Shown here piece by piece: positions 7,830 through 15,510 of a DNA stretch of 64,000 nucleotides (position 1 is the stretch's first letter; each line of letters begins with the position of its first letter). Where the stretch lies: NCBI RefSeq assembly GCF_003935375.1, contig NZ_RHQM01000007.1, positions 1 through 64,000 of the forward strand. The letters run 5' to 3'. A program made the position numbers and the translations under genes. The notes below the pieces were generated by a model, which was not told the DNA's origin, made no database searches, and saw only the letters and a list, made by a program, of their open reading frames with translations. This stretch comes from Stutzerimonas xanthomarina. Its GTDB lineage: Bacteria > Pseudomonadota > Gammaproteobacteria > Pseudomonadales > Pseudomonadaceae.

Positions 7830-8595
7830 GTGGACTCAACCGGTCGACGCAACAGCGTGGTTAAAGCACTCGGCAGGGGTCGAGTATCCCAGAGTCTTTC
7901 TGGGGCGCTCGTTCAACTGCCGAGCGACTACATCCAGCTCATCCTGCGAGTAGAGCGAGAGATCCATTCCCTTCGGGAAGTACTGCCGTAGCAGGCCGTT
8001 GGTATTTTCATTCGTCCCTCGCTGCCAGGGATTTTGCGGATCGCAGAAATAGACCTGGATGTCCGTCGCCAGGGTAAAGCGCTTGTGAGCGGCCATTTCC
8101 TTGCCGCGATCCCAGGTCAGTGATCGGTAGAGCTCCTGAGGCAGTCGCCGGGCATTTTCGATCAGCGCGTTCACCACTGTCTCGGTATCTATTCCACCCA
8201 CCTTTACCAGCATCACGTAGGGGCTGTGGCGCTCTACCAGCGTGGCAATCTGGCTGTTCTTGCTGCCGCACAACAGATCCCCTTCGCAGTGCCCTGGTAC
8301 CGCATGATCCTCAACGCACGTGAGATCTCCTCGCGCTCAACCAGCGTTAGCGACAACCTGGAGCGTCGTCGCGCGGCTGGGCGGATGCCTCCTGTCTCGG
8401 CAAGTATTCGCTGGATCGAAGAGTGGTTTCGATCGAACAGCTGCGCGATCTTCAGGAGCGAATCACCTGCCTTCCAGCGATCCCACATCAACGCCTTCTG
8501 GCTTTCGGTGTAGTAGATCCGAGGTCTTTGCTTCATCTGCAACACCCTCCTGCCTACGCAGGGTTCAGTGTGTTGCGTTCACCGGTTGAGTCCAC
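7830..8595. mobile_element. Internally deleted IS30-family insertion sequence
   Basis: Terminal inverted repeats are visible: GTGGACTCAACCGGTCGACG at 7830-7849 and, reading inward from the other end at 8595, GTGGACTCAACCGGTGAACG, both followed by CAACA. This is the IS30-type end. The element is about 766 bp rather than the usual 1.0-1.2 kb because the middle of the transposase gene is gone. I see no convincing target duplication. It should not move by itself but could still be mobilised by an intact relative. Confidence 0.8.
7836..8545 (-). pseudogene. IS30 transposase remnant with an internal frameshifting deletion
   Basis: The 5' part (8545 to about 8315) encodes the start of an IS30 transposase: YYTESQKALMWDRWKAGDSL, a helix-turn-helix with HSSIQRILAETGGI, and EREEISRAL. 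It then jumps, out of frame, to the C-terminal catalytic part. In the second frame the junction reads HAVPGHCEGDLLCGSKNSQ, the IS30 PGHxEGDL hallmark containing the first catalytic Asp, then ATLVERHSPYVMLVK, LTWDRGKEMAAH with the second Asp, and NPWQRGTNENTNGLLRQY with the catalytic Glu region. Roughly a hundred or more residues between them are missing. The catalytic triad survives but no single frame encodes an enzyme. Confidence 0.85.
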
Positions 8596-8951
8596 TATCC
8601 AATGCTGCTGGTCGCATCAGGCAAACCGGCCCTGAGCGACCCAAAGGAGGCCCGCGCCTGAACCGTTTACGATTGCCTGCCCTAGCTAGCAGTGCACTAC
8701 GTTCACAGGGCAGCCAGACATCGCTTTCGTGCCGGTTCGTTGGGTCACTCCGGACTTTCTGATAATTCAATGTTCTCGCTTCGCGGGCCCATTGCAGCTA
8801 CACCAAAGGATCAGGGGCGTATCAAAGTTGTGCTGCGCTACGCGGCGGGGCTTGAACAGGAAATTTCCATTTCAATTCCCTATTTCGCGCCTTGGCCGTT
8901 CCCGATACTGGCCCCGCACGCTAATCCTTGCGGGCATCATCAAAAAAGGAG
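8596..8951. other. Intergenic DNA between the IS30 remnant and a small gene
   Basis: About 356 bp with no supported gene. CCCGCA near 8911 and TGCGGG near 8928 form a small inverted repeat just upstream of the small gene at 8952, possibly regulatory. AAAAAAGGAG at 8942-8951 supplies the binding site of that gene. The rest shows only short meaningless frames. Confidence 0.4.
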
Positions 8952-9074
8952 ATGGCCATGAGCCAGAAAAGCGACCAAGACAACCACGCTAACCAGCTGA
9001 ACCCGAACAATGACGCCTACTGGGAGTCCCGAGGGTACGATGATCGCCCTGAGGATTGGGATGATCGAATCTGA
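8952..9074 (+). CDS. Conserved small hydrophilic protein (40 residues)
   Basis: A 40-codon frame starts 1-2 bp after AAAAAAGGAG (a second ATG two codons on has better spacing) and ends just before a perfect terminator. The product is polar and acidic, with NHANQLNPNNDAYWESRGY followed by DDRPEDWDD. I recall near-identical 'NHANQLNPNN.AYW.SRG' small proteins in many Pseudomonas genomes, always hypothetical. It has no membrane segment and no known role. The strong conservation from memory plus site and terminator argue it is a real gene, on its own transcription unit. Confidence 0.75.
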   Translation: MAMSQKSDQDNHANQLNPNNDAYWESRGYDDRPEDWDDRI

Positions 9075-9082
9075 GCAATCGG

Positions 9083-9113
9083 AATTGAAGGCGCCTGAGT
9101 GGCGCCTTCAATT
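9083..9113. terminator. Bidirectional terminator between convergent genes
   Basis: A perfect 13-bp stem (AATTGAAGGCGCC with GGCGCCTTCAATT) around a 5-nt loop TGAGT, followed by TTTC on the plus strand and preceded by AT-rich DNA. It lies 9 bp after the small gene and overlaps the last codons of the convergent gene ending at 9108. Confidence 0.85.
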
Positions 9114-10313
9114 TTCAATAGGCTTGCCCATAAGATCGCGCGCGGTTCGATACTCCGTCGCATACACGTCCATCACCGAAGCCACCAGCTCCCTCGGCCA
9201 TCCAGCGCGCTGCAAATCTCGAATGATGACTGACATTGTCTCAGCGAAGCGAAGCATGCAGGCCCCCTCCCAATAAGCAGGTATGACGTCAGTCGGGAAG
9301 TCATCCCTTTCCTTGATGTGAAAATCAAAACATATCGTCACGAAGTCATGGAGCATTTGAAAGGAAGGTCGCCCTCCTTTGTGCTGAACCCAGTTCCGAA
9401 GCAAGCGGATTCGTGATTCAGCCTCCATGCCGTCATGTGCTGCCCAAAGCTTCCCGAGGTAAGTGACAGGGCCCGGTCTTTTCTTTGTTGAGCCTGCAAG
9501 GGCTGCTAATCTTTCAAGTGCGGTTTGCATGGGGTTTGACCATGACTGAGTGGTTGGGCACCAGTTCGGTATTGCCCAGGCTGCACAAATGACATTCTGC
9601 GTGCCCTCCTGCACCTCGACCTCCCAGCTGGCCACCTGCGACTCTGCGGTAAGCCACGCGGCCAGCCTGAGCAGCGCCGCTAGAGCGTCGGCTGCCATCA
9701 GTTGAGCGAGAGGTTTGCTGTGAGCAAGTTCGTCATCGGTCAGATTCGCAAGCTGGTCTGAAAATGATTGGCGGCTTACTGGGCATCCCAGCTGGGCGAC
9801 CACCTCAGACGAGTCGTACGCTTTGAGCCGGTCGCGCACATTAGGCAAAGAACGAATCACTTGCCCACTGAGATCTGAGAGTGCGTAAAGCTTGTCCTTC
9901 CAATAATTCAGAACTGCGGGGTTAGAGCAACCCAATTCCAGGATGCCAAGCCAGCTTGTGATGGTAGGAACGCTAAAACCCATTTCAATCTGAGCTTTAG
10001 TAAGCTCAGTTGACTGTCGAGGAAAAGGGAGAGCCCGGATGAACTTTTCTTGTGCTCTGATCGAGCATTTCTCTGCCTCTTTCGATAGGTGCTTGAGCGC
10101 TGTTTTGCTCGTCGGGAGCCCCTTTCGTATCCCTCTGGTCGCCTCCCACATAGAACGAAGATTAACGTCTAACAAGCCGTACACCTTGTCTACAGAAGGC
10201 AGTAGTAAGGCCTCACGGATGTATACCTGCTTGTCACCAAATGCTGATAGGTATGCAGATATCTCGCTCTGGTCGAGCAGGTTGCTTTCTTGCGTCCCTA
10301 CTTTCGAATCCAT
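9108..10313 (-). CDS. Hypothetical protein with a HEPN-type Arg-Asn-x3-His motif
   Basis: The 401-residue protein is not one I recognise. It is helix-rich and soluble. Near residue 309 it has IRLLRNWVQHKGGRPS, an Arg-Asn-x3-His pattern at the end of a helix as in HEPN ribonucleases, but the flanking sequence is not enough to assign a HEPN family. Other features are ALLRLAAWLTAESQVASWEV and a C-terminal helix pair ending GKPIEN. AGAGG precedes the ATG at 10313. It is monocistronic, ends in a shared terminator and lies among toxin-antitoxin and defence-like genes, so an abortive-infection role is possible but is inference. Confidence 0.6.
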   Translation of the reverse strand: MDSKVGTQESNLLDQSEISAYLSAFGDKQVYIREALLLPSVDKVYGLLDVNLRSMWEATRGIRKGLPTSKTALKHLSKEAEKCSIRAQEKFIRALPFPRQSTELTKAQIEMGFSVPTITSWLGILELGCSNPAVLNYWKDKLYALSDLSGQVIRSLPNVRDRLKAYDSSEVVAQLGCPVSRQSFSDQLANLTDDELAHSKPLAQLMAADALAALLRLAAWLTAESQVASWEVEVQEGTQNVICAAWAIPNWCPTTQSWSNPMQTALERLAALAGSTKKRPGPVTYLGKLWAAHDGMEAESRIRLLRNWVQHKGGRPSFQMLHDFVTICFDFHIKERDDFPTDVIPAYWEGACMLRFAETMSVIIRDLQRAGWPRELVASVMDVYATEYRTARDLMGKPIEN

Positions 10314-10451
10314 TCGTTTGAACCTCTAAGCGTCCAATTGGCGCGAAGCTCTAGCCTTCTTGATCGAAGTTATCGTTCCGTGCTGATAGCAGTAGGTGAT
10401 AGCCCAGCATGTCTTGGATCATACTGAACGCAGCAAGAGGAGCGAGCAACC

Positions 10452-10853
10452 ATGTCTGAACTGATCAAGCAGGCCTGCGAGCACTGGCGTTACGTAGCCC
10501 CGTTGCTGAGCAAGCCAACGAACGAGGACGACTATGATGCTCTGGTCGAGGCCTTGGATGAGTTGCTGGGCTTGGTGGACGACGATGAGGATCACCCTTT
10601 GGCTGGGCTTGCATCACGTGTCGGGGACATGATTGAAGCCTACGACGAGCTTCGTCGGCCGTTGCCGAAAGCAGGCGGGGTAGAAGTGCTGCGTTACCTG
10701 ATGAAAGAGCAAGGCCTGGGCCAAGGGGATCTACCAGAGGTCGCTACCCAGTCAGTCATTTCCGAGGTGCTTGCTGGTAAACGCCAATTGAATGTGCGCC
10801 ACATCCGAGCGCTTTCGGATCGTTTTTGTGTTCCTGCAGACGTCTTTTTGTAA
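10452..10853 (+). CDS. HigA-like XRE-family antitoxin/repressor
   Basis: The 133-residue protein has an acidic helical N-terminal half (about 1-75) and a C-terminal helix-turn-helix: LMKEQGLGQGDLPEVATQ, SVISEVLAGKRQLNVRHIRA, then LSDRFCVPADVFL. This layout is that of HigA antitoxins of the long type, which repress their own operon and neutralise the HigB mRNA interferase. AGAGGAGCGAG precedes the ATG. The usual higB gene, expected just upstream or downstream, is absent: 138 bp of non-coding DNA lie upstream and a terminator downstream. It is therefore an orphan repressor or a stabilising relic. Confidence 0.75.
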   Translation: MSELIKQACEHWRYVAPLLSKPTNEDDYDALVEALDELLGLVDDDEDHPLAGLASRVGDMIEAYDELRRPLPKAGGVEVLRYLMKEQGLGQGDLPEVATQSVISEVLAGKRQLNVRHIRALSDRFCVPADVFL

Positions 10854-10857
10854 GCCC

Positions 10858-10888
10858 CTAAAATGAAAAGGGCCGCGAATGCGACCCT
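10858..10888 (-). terminator. Terminator of the mvaT-like gene
   Basis: On the minus strand AGGGTCGC and GCGGCCCT form an 8-bp stem (one G-U) with loop ATTC, followed by TTTCATTTTA. It sits between two convergent genes and may also serve the HigA-like gene. Confidence 0.7.
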
Positions 10889-10905
10889 CCCACGTAACCT
10901 ACCGG

Positions 10906-11262
10906 TTATTGCAGCCAGCTTTCGACTTTCTCGGAACCGTACTGCTCTTTCCAAGCCTTCAGCACCTTGTGGTTGCCCCCCTTGGTCTCGACAACCTCAC
11001 CAGTATCCGGGTTCTTGTAGCGTTTCAGCGTGCGCTCACGACGTGGGCCTTTAACAGGCGCCTCAACAATTTTTCCAGCTTTTGGGTCGAGCACTGCGAT
11101 TACGTTACGCAGGGAGTAGCCGTAGTCAGCCAAGAGGTTGCGCAGCTTGGTTTCAAACTCAATTTCACGCTTCAGCTTTTCGTCGCCTTTGAGCGCCTCG
11201 AGGCGTTTTTGCTGCTCGGCAATTTGGGCTTGAAGCGCTTTGTATTCTGCAATTTTCGACAT
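10906..11262 (-). CDS. MvaT-family H-NS-like nucleoid protein
   Basis: The 118-residue protein matches the MvaT/MvaU plan: a coiled-coil oligomerisation helix (MSKIAEYKALQAQIAEQQKR onward, to about residue 60), a charged linker, and the C-terminal AT-hook-like DNA-binding domain with LKRYKNPDTGEVVETKGGNH followed by KVLKAWKEQYG. These proteins coat and silence AT-rich foreign DNA in pseudomonads. The start at 11262 fits family length and has AGGATTA upstream; an upstream in-frame start at 11322 would add 20 unrelated residues. Lying inside an island, it is probably an acquired paralogue acting alongside the chromosomal MvaT, a device known on plasmids and islands for stealth. Confidence 0.9.
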   Translation of the reverse strand: MSKIAEYKALQAQIAEQQKRLEALKGDEKLKREIEFETKLRNLLADYGYSLRNVIAVLDPKAGKIVEAPVKGPRRERTLKRYKNPDTGEVVETKGGNHKVLKAWKEQYGSEKVESWLQ

Positions 11263-11678
11263 GGCTAATCCTAATTTCAGACTATGTGGTACGGAGGTCA
11301 ATAAATAATATACAAGTTGCAACAGGCTTGCGATTTATATTAATCCTGTTCCTGCTTGTCAAAAACGAGGTCTCTCCGCAGCCTCGAGAGGCTACTCGCC
11401 AGAGATATTGCCTCGACAATCTGTAAAAGCTCTGATTGAGAGCGGGCCTTTAGTGCGTGGGTCTCGACGACGCACAGTCCTGGCGGAACGTGGTACCCGA
11501 GGTACCGATCTATTAAGGCCGCCTATGGGGCAGCTAGCGGCCCAATGAAGCCTCCCAAAGTCAGGGCCGCACTCAGTTTCCTCGACCACCTAATGATCGC
11601 GGACTATCCTCTATTGCTCCGTCATCGTCGAATTCGGTCTATTCACTGCTAGAGCTAAATTCAATTTGGAGGAATAAA
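11263..11678. other. 416-bp divergent intergenic region
   Basis: Holds the promoters of the mvaT-like gene and of the AT-rich gene at 11679. The part nearest the mvaT-like gene is AT-rich (AATAAATAATATACAAG near 11301), plausible for a promoter and for MvaT autobinding. The middle, 11370-11600, is GC-richer with no convincing gene; a 65-residue minus-strand frame there has no family resemblance. TTTGGAGGA at 11667-11675 is the binding site for the next gene. Confidence 0.45.
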
Positions 11679-12569
11679 ATGGCTGTGTACTTTCAAGGCA
11701 GGCGTAGAATCGGAAGCTTTCTATTATCTCTTAACGATAGAAAGGCAACTCTAAACTGCGAGATCTTTGAGAAATGGGAAGACATCGACTGTAGTACAAC
11801 TGCTCGCTGTGGTGCTGACGGACAGTGCGAGGTCTCGAAAACACTTGGCATAAGTGAGAAGACGGCAAGAACACTTGAAGATGTAGTCGAGAGTTCATTA
11901 GGGATAAAAGGATTTGCCGAGCTTAAAGCGCAAGCTAAAGATGTTATTGGCAAAGAGGTAAACTGGAGTCAAAGTACTACTACTACAAAGACGTTTCCTT
12001 ATAAGGCGCCGAAATGCGGGAGATTTACACTCATAATCTACCAGTTAGTAAGAGAGTTTGAGTTGTCATATCATCGTCCACGGCTGTTAGGGTCAGATGA
12101 AATATGGGATCGAGTAATTCGCGAAGACACTAATACTCATGATGCATTGCCCGATGTTCTTGAATTCGATGAAATATGTAAATGCCCTAATAATGATTCT
12201 CTAAAATATGATGGTAGACTATGTTTTGATTTAGGTAACGGGAGTTTTCGTGCGCCTTATAGGATTACAGGTGATGGATTCGAAATACAAATTGTAGACA
12301 AGGTAATAACCTTTTCTTTCGATAACTACCCAGCAGGTGTGCGTGGGTTTGATCGCGGATTCTCTATCACTCTTCCTGTCGATATTGTCCCTGCACCTCT
12401 GAGGTTTCTGTCTGGAATTGAGGGCGAGACCATAGAAGCCCATGTGTCTCGGTTTAAGGAGGCGGGCGAAAAGTTAGTTTTCGATGAACTGAAGTCTCCG
12501 CCAAGTATTGTTGAACTACCTGAAATATTTATTCAACAAGAAGCAGCATATTTAAAGTCGGATAATTAG
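11679..12569 (+). CDS. Hypothetical protein of AT-rich, foreign base composition
   Basis: The 296-residue protein is unrecognised. GGAGGA sits 6 bp before the ATG, so it is well set for translation. Codon use is strongly AT-biased (AAT, TTA, AGA, ATA are frequent), unlike the GC-rich core genes, pointing to recent transfer. Ten or so cysteines cluster at residues 26-50 (CEI, CSTTARC, CEV) and near 110 and 165-180 (CKCP), hinting at metal binding or disulfides. It has no clear signal peptide or membrane segment. Its AT-richness makes it a likely target of the MvaT-like silencer next to it. An imperfect hairpin at 12589-12609 may end its transcript. Confidence 0.6.
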   Translation: MAVYFQGRRRIGSFLLSLNDRKATLNCEIFEKWEDIDCSTTARCGADGQCEVSKTLGISEKTARTLEDVVESSLGIKGFAELKAQAKDVIGKEVNWSQSTTTTKTFPYKAPKCGRFTLIIYQLVREFELSYHRPRLLGSDEIWDRVIREDTNTHDALPDVLEFDEICKCPNNDSLKYDGRLCFDLGNGSFRAPYRITGDGFEIQIVDKVITFSFDNYPAGVRGFDRGFSITLPVDIVPAPLRFLSGIEGETIEAHVSRFKEAGEKLVFDELKSPPSIVELPEIFIQQEAAYLKSDN

Positions 12570-12885
12570 CTTTTGCTATGTGCTGCCTGCGGAATCGCTA
12601 CGCGATCCGGGACACTAGGATCTTAGCTATCAACTGAAGTAATCTATGTTTGCCGGAGCAGAAAACTAAACCTTGCACCGTGAACACCATGGCTTAATCC
12701 CAAGATAGTAGTGTCACTATGCCGTTGGTGGATCACAGCAATGTGAGTAACATGCAGGCTCAGACTAAGATATGGTTGCTTAGAGTTGCCGCTTTTGGGA
12801 AAACGCTTGCATGCTTTGAAGTTTGGCCGTCGCTTCGAAACTAGGGGCGATTCAAATCAATGCTAGGATAGGAGATGCTTGTGCT
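12570..12885. other. Intergenic region between convergent genes
   Basis: About 316 bp with no supported gene. CGGAATCGC at 12590 and CGCGATCCGG at 12601 form an imperfect hairpin 20-30 bp after the stop of the upstream gene, perhaps a terminator. The 12-mer AGGGGCGATTCA near 12844 matches one near 3641. Confidence 0.4.
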
Positions 12886-13695
12886 TCAGGATCGGTTCGG
12901 TTCGAGCAGATTGATCCACGGACGAGCCAGCAGAGTTCGACAAGCATCGACCTGACCGCCAAAGCACTGCTCCACGGGGTGGATGAATTCAGCTGATGCG
13001 GTGTAGCGAATAGGCTTACCGTTTTGATCGGAGATATCGCCACCTACTGCCTTGAGTAGTGCGTGGCCTGCGACAACGTCATGGGGCGAGACGGGGTATA
13101 AAGAAACGCCTGCGGCCCCATCACCAGCTGCGACTCGAGCAAGCCGATAGGCGATGCTAGGCATCGGTTCGCAGATTGCGGGGGTGCATAGGATGTCGTT
13201 CTCAGCGCGCTTGGAGGCTGCCGCCGTACTGACAAACACAACCGAACCTTGAAGGACGCGATTCGCACCGCACGGCTCAATGGCTTGGCCGTTACGAAGG
13301 AGCGAGCGCATTCCCTGCTGCCACGCAATGCAGTCTGGCCCACGAGGAGTGGCAGGTGCGTAAACAACACCAAGCACCGGTTCTCCGTCCTTCAGAAGCC
13401 CAACCGAGACTGCGGAGCCAGACCGTCCAGCGAGGAAGTCTGCAGTTCCATCATTGGGGTCAACAACCCAACAATAACGATGCCCTGTCTGATGGCGCCC
13501 GGTCTCTTCTCCTACGAAATCACAGTTAAGAATCTGCTCAAGACCTCGACGCAGCATGACCTCGATCTCAACATCGACCTCGGCTTTGTAGCCGCTTCCA
13601 CGAGGCCCGCCCGGTCTTCGAAGCTCAGCGAGGATGAGAGCTCCAGCTTCAATCACTAGGTCGGAAACTCGGTAAACGATCCCGGTTTCAAGCAT
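12886..13695 (-). CDS. Inositol monophosphatase-family phosphatase (CysQ/IMPase-like)
   Basis: The 269-residue protein has the metal-dependent IMPase fold signature in order: the VGEETG glutamate (near residue 62), WVVDPNDGTADF (near 76-87) with both metal-binding Asp residues of the DPxDGT motif, and the C-terminal SPHDVVAGHALLKAVGGDI holding the third Asp. Family members remove phosphates from inositol phosphates, fructose bisphosphate or the nucleotide 3'-phosphoadenosine 5'-phosphate; substrate cannot be told from sequence. It is the last gene of a six-gene minus-strand operon and its ATG overlaps the stop of the zinc-ribbon gene (TAATG), so the two are translationally coupled. Such an enzyme inside an accessory operon suggests processing of a phosphorylated small molecule. 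Confidence 0.8.
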   Translation of the reverse strand: MLETGIVYRVSDLVIEAGALILAELRRPGGPRGSGYKAEVDVEIEVMLRRGLEQILNCDFVGEETGRHQTGHRYCWVVDPNDGTADFLAGRSGSAVSVGLLKDGEPVLGVVYAPATPRGPDCIAWQQGMRSLLRNGQAIEPCGANRVLQGSVVFVSTAAASKRAENDILCTPAICEPMPSIAYRLARVAAGDGAAGVSLYPVSPHDVVAGHALLKAVGGDISDQNGKPIRYTASAEFIHPVEQCFGGQVDACRTLLARPWINLLEPNRS

Positions 13696-13943
13696 TAGCT
13701 TTCATCTCTGGGGGAAGTTCGACCAAAGCTGTCCAGATCCTCCTGAACGTCATCAAACATGGTCTGCACTAGCCGCTCACGGCGAAGACCTGAAAGGCAT
13801 CGACCGAAACATCCAGAGCAAAGTGCGACGTTGTAACCATCCCCAGAGTAGAGCGGACTCGAGACAAGAGTGCCACACGGCATGTCCTTGGTGCTCACCA
13901 CAGGCGCATCGCAGACACTACAGAGTTGGATTAGTGTGCTCAT
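13695..13943 (-). CDS. Small zinc-ribbon-like protein
   Basis: The 82-residue product has two cysteine pairs, LCSVCDAP near residue 7 and LCSGCFGRC near 43, likely to bind one zinc, and an acidic C-terminal helix with VQTMFDDVQEDLDSFG. There is no known function. The ATG at 13943 was preferred over an upstream TTG at 13979 because the added residues lack structure. It overlaps the following phosphatase gene by one base. It may act as an adaptor or nucleic-acid contact for its operon partners. Confidence 0.6.
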   Translation of the reverse strand: MSTLIQLCSVCDAPVVSTKDMPCGTLVSSPLYSGDGYNVALCSGCFGRCLSGLRRERLVQTMFDDVQEDLDSFGRTSPRDES

Positions 13944-13998
13944 AGTGCGTTCACTCGCTGTAGGGGAGGCCAGTCTCAAGCTCTCTGCAATGCAGCCT

Positions 13999-14184
13999 TC
14001 AGGAGCCCTGAGAACTATCCCGAATGGGTGTAAGCACTAAATTCTTACCGACAAGCTCGAGGTTTAGCTTGTCTCCAAGCCGCAATCCCATTGCCTCAAG
14101 CACCTCTGGAGGAATCTCCACGATCAAGTCACCGCTACCATCACCTGCGTCGTGGCAAACCGCAGTCCTGTTCGTGTCGCTCAT
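13999..14184 (-). CDS. AbrB/MazE-fold (SpoVT-AbrB) small DNA-binding protein
   Basis: The 61-residue protein carries a swapped-hairpin AbrB motif: GDLIVEIPPEVLEAMGLRLG followed by DKLNLELVGKNLVLTPI. Proteins of this size are usually antitoxins or small regulators that bind DNA as dimers. Here the basic residues normal at the N-terminal DNA-contact strand are few, so it might instead be a structural partner. GGAGGCAATGC gives a strong binding site before the ATG at 14184. It lies fourth in the six-gene operon with no obvious MazF/VapC-type toxin next to it, so the pairing is unclear. Confidence 0.75.
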   Translation of the reverse strand: MSDTNRTAVCHDAGDGSGDLIVEIPPEVLEAMGLRLGDKLNLELVGKNLVLTPIRDSSQGS

Positions 14185-14198
14185 GCATTGCCTCCGGT

Positions 14199-14630
14199 TT
14201 ACGGGCGAATGCTATAGACGATGTCATCGCGCACTTTCTTGTAGCGACCAACGCCAAGCAGGACGTAAATGGTGCTCTTGGTCTCGAAAAAGCCATCGCC
14301 TTCATACCTCTGCTGCAAGGAGCTCCTCACCCAATAACCCGGTGGAAAACGTCCAGCTGAGTCTTCGACTACCTCATTAGCGTGGATAAGCCGAGCTACG
14401 AATCCGTCAGCTTCAATATGCTGACGCGCTTCATCGGACATTTCTAACTCGACGAGAGTCCATTTCTTAACTAGGCAGTACTGCTTACCGGGGTTTCTCC
14501 GATGTAACTCCTGAAGAATTTCGTCTCGACTCAAATCGGTACCGTTGATAGCGGGTGCTTTTCCCCATAGAAAATCTGCGATTTCGAGTGCTTTTTGATT
14601 TCCACTAATGTCCAAAAACTGGAGCTTCAT
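14199..14630 (-). CDS. Conserved hypothetical protein (DUF6957-like by recollection)
   Basis: The 143-residue protein has the sequence YCLVKKWTLVELEMS near residue 50, then GFVARLIHANEVVEDSAGRF, then PPGYWVRSSLQQ and TKSTIYVLLGVGRYKK near the end. I recall this arrangement (CLVRKW, HAxxVVxDSAGRF, GDWVRS, TxNTVYVLLG) from a family of Pseudomonas proteins of unknown function, labelled DUF6957 as far as I remember. It looks like an all-beta plus helix soluble protein. The neighbouring products at 14662 and 15057 share a tail motif of similar flavour (VNSLYVVVTF and TNQQTVYYTNL), so the three may be distant relatives. Confidence 0.6.
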   Translation of the reverse strand: MKLQFLDISGNQKALEIADFLWGKAPAINGTDLSRDEILQELHRRNPGKQYCLVKKWTLVELEMSDEARQHIEADGFVARLIHANEVVEDSAGRFPPGYWVRSSLQQRYEGDGFFETKSTIYVLLGVGRYKKVRDDIVYSIRP

Positions 14631-14661
14631 GGTGTATTACTCGCAGTAATTTTCACGGCAT

Positions 14662-15045
14662 CTAGTGAAGCTTTCTGGATGTCATAACAATGCTCGACTT
14701 CATCAAGCGCTGAAGTGCCATAAGCGAGGGGAGTCCTACGTGGCGCTTAAAGGTAACCACGACGTAAAGTGAGTTAACGGTCTTGATGAACCAGCGGCCA
14801 TCGCTATGGCGCAGGTCGATGATGTCCGATGTTCGTATGAGATGGCCGTCGGCAAACCGCCCCGTACTTTCCCTTCGGGCATGTTGATAGCTGATCCCAA
14901 CAGCGGCGTTAGCAATCACAAACGCATCTACCAGAAAGCCCGTTACCGGAACCGGGTAGTTAGCCTTCAAGGCATGGGCCAGCTGTCGTTTTGCATAAGG
15001 CGAGATCGACCGACTGGTGTTTGGAATCAAGGTCGTGCTCATCAT
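14662..15045 (-). CDS. Hypothetical protein, second gene of the accessory operon
   Basis: The 127-residue product is basic, with SPYAKRQLAHALKANYPVPV near the start, GRFADGHLIRTSDIIDLRH in the middle and WFIKTVNSLYVVVTFKRHVG near the end. The phrase 'GRFxxGxxIRTSxI' plus 'TxNSxYVVV' echoes the GRFPPGYWVRSS and KSTIYVLL phrases of the next protein downstream, suggesting a shared fold. No family is assigned. It starts with two ATGs at 15045/15042 and lies 11 bp after the first operon gene. There is no signal or membrane segment. Confidence 0.55.
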   Translation of the reverse strand: MMSTTLIPNTSRSISPYAKRQLAHALKANYPVPVTGFLVDAFVIANAAVGISYQHARRESTGRFADGHLIRTSDIIDLRHSDGRWFIKTVNSLYVVVTFKRHVGLPSLMALQRLMKSSIVMTSRKLH

Positions 15046-15056
15046 AGGACACTGCG

Positions 15057-15494
15057 TCAGCTGAGGTTTGTGTAATACACGGTTTGCTGGTTTGTCAGCT
15101 CCAGAATTTCAGCTGGCGTCCGCGAAGGGTCGTAGTAGTTCTTACCTTCATGCGTCACATAGATATGGATCAGCTCGTTGTCGACTGATCTGGCTATGTC
15201 AATTTGTCTGATAGGTTCAAGCAGCCACCGTCCCGCGCCGTTCATCCACGCTGGGCTCATCAGCTGAAGCTCGCCGATGCGTGCATCAGGAGTTTTCAAG
15301 TTGGCCATTTCAAGGAAAGTAGTCAGGTCATTGGGCATGACGGTCTTTGTGTATTCAATGCCACCTTCTGTCACCTTCACCGTTGCGTGAAGCCACGGAC
15401 TCGAGATTTCGCGCTCAACGAGCCTCCAGTGATGATGGTCGGGCCCATACACGGGCGCTAGGTTGTAGTAGGCGCTCTCGTGTGTTTTGAACAT
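15057..15494 (-). CDS. Hypothetical protein, first gene of the accessory operon
   Basis: The 145-residue protein is unrecognised: WRLVEREISSPWLHATVKV near residue 23, DLTTFLEMANLK near 56, MSPAWMNGAGRWLLEPIRQ near 79 and a C-terminal DPSRTPAEILELTNQQTVYY. It is soluble, with no motif pointing to catalysis. AGGGGAT precedes the ATG at 15494, and the promoter must lie in the 90 bp shared with the divergent XRE regulator gene, where palindromic operator sequences are visible. All five downstream genes follow with gaps of 11-55 bp or overlap. Confidence 0.55.
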   Translation of the reverse strand: MFKTHESAYYNLAPVYGPDHHHWRLVEREISSPWLHATVKVTEGGIEYTKTVMPNDLTTFLEMANLKTPDARIGELQLMSPAWMNGAGRWLLEPIRQIDIARSVDNELIHIYVTHEGKNYYDPSRTPAEILELTNQQTVYYTNLS

Positions 15495-15510
15495 AGATCA
15501 ATCCCCTGAA

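Noticed and set aside
11392-11589. 65-residue minus-strand frame
   Set aside because: No binding site, no family features and random-like composition in a gap that should hold two promoters.
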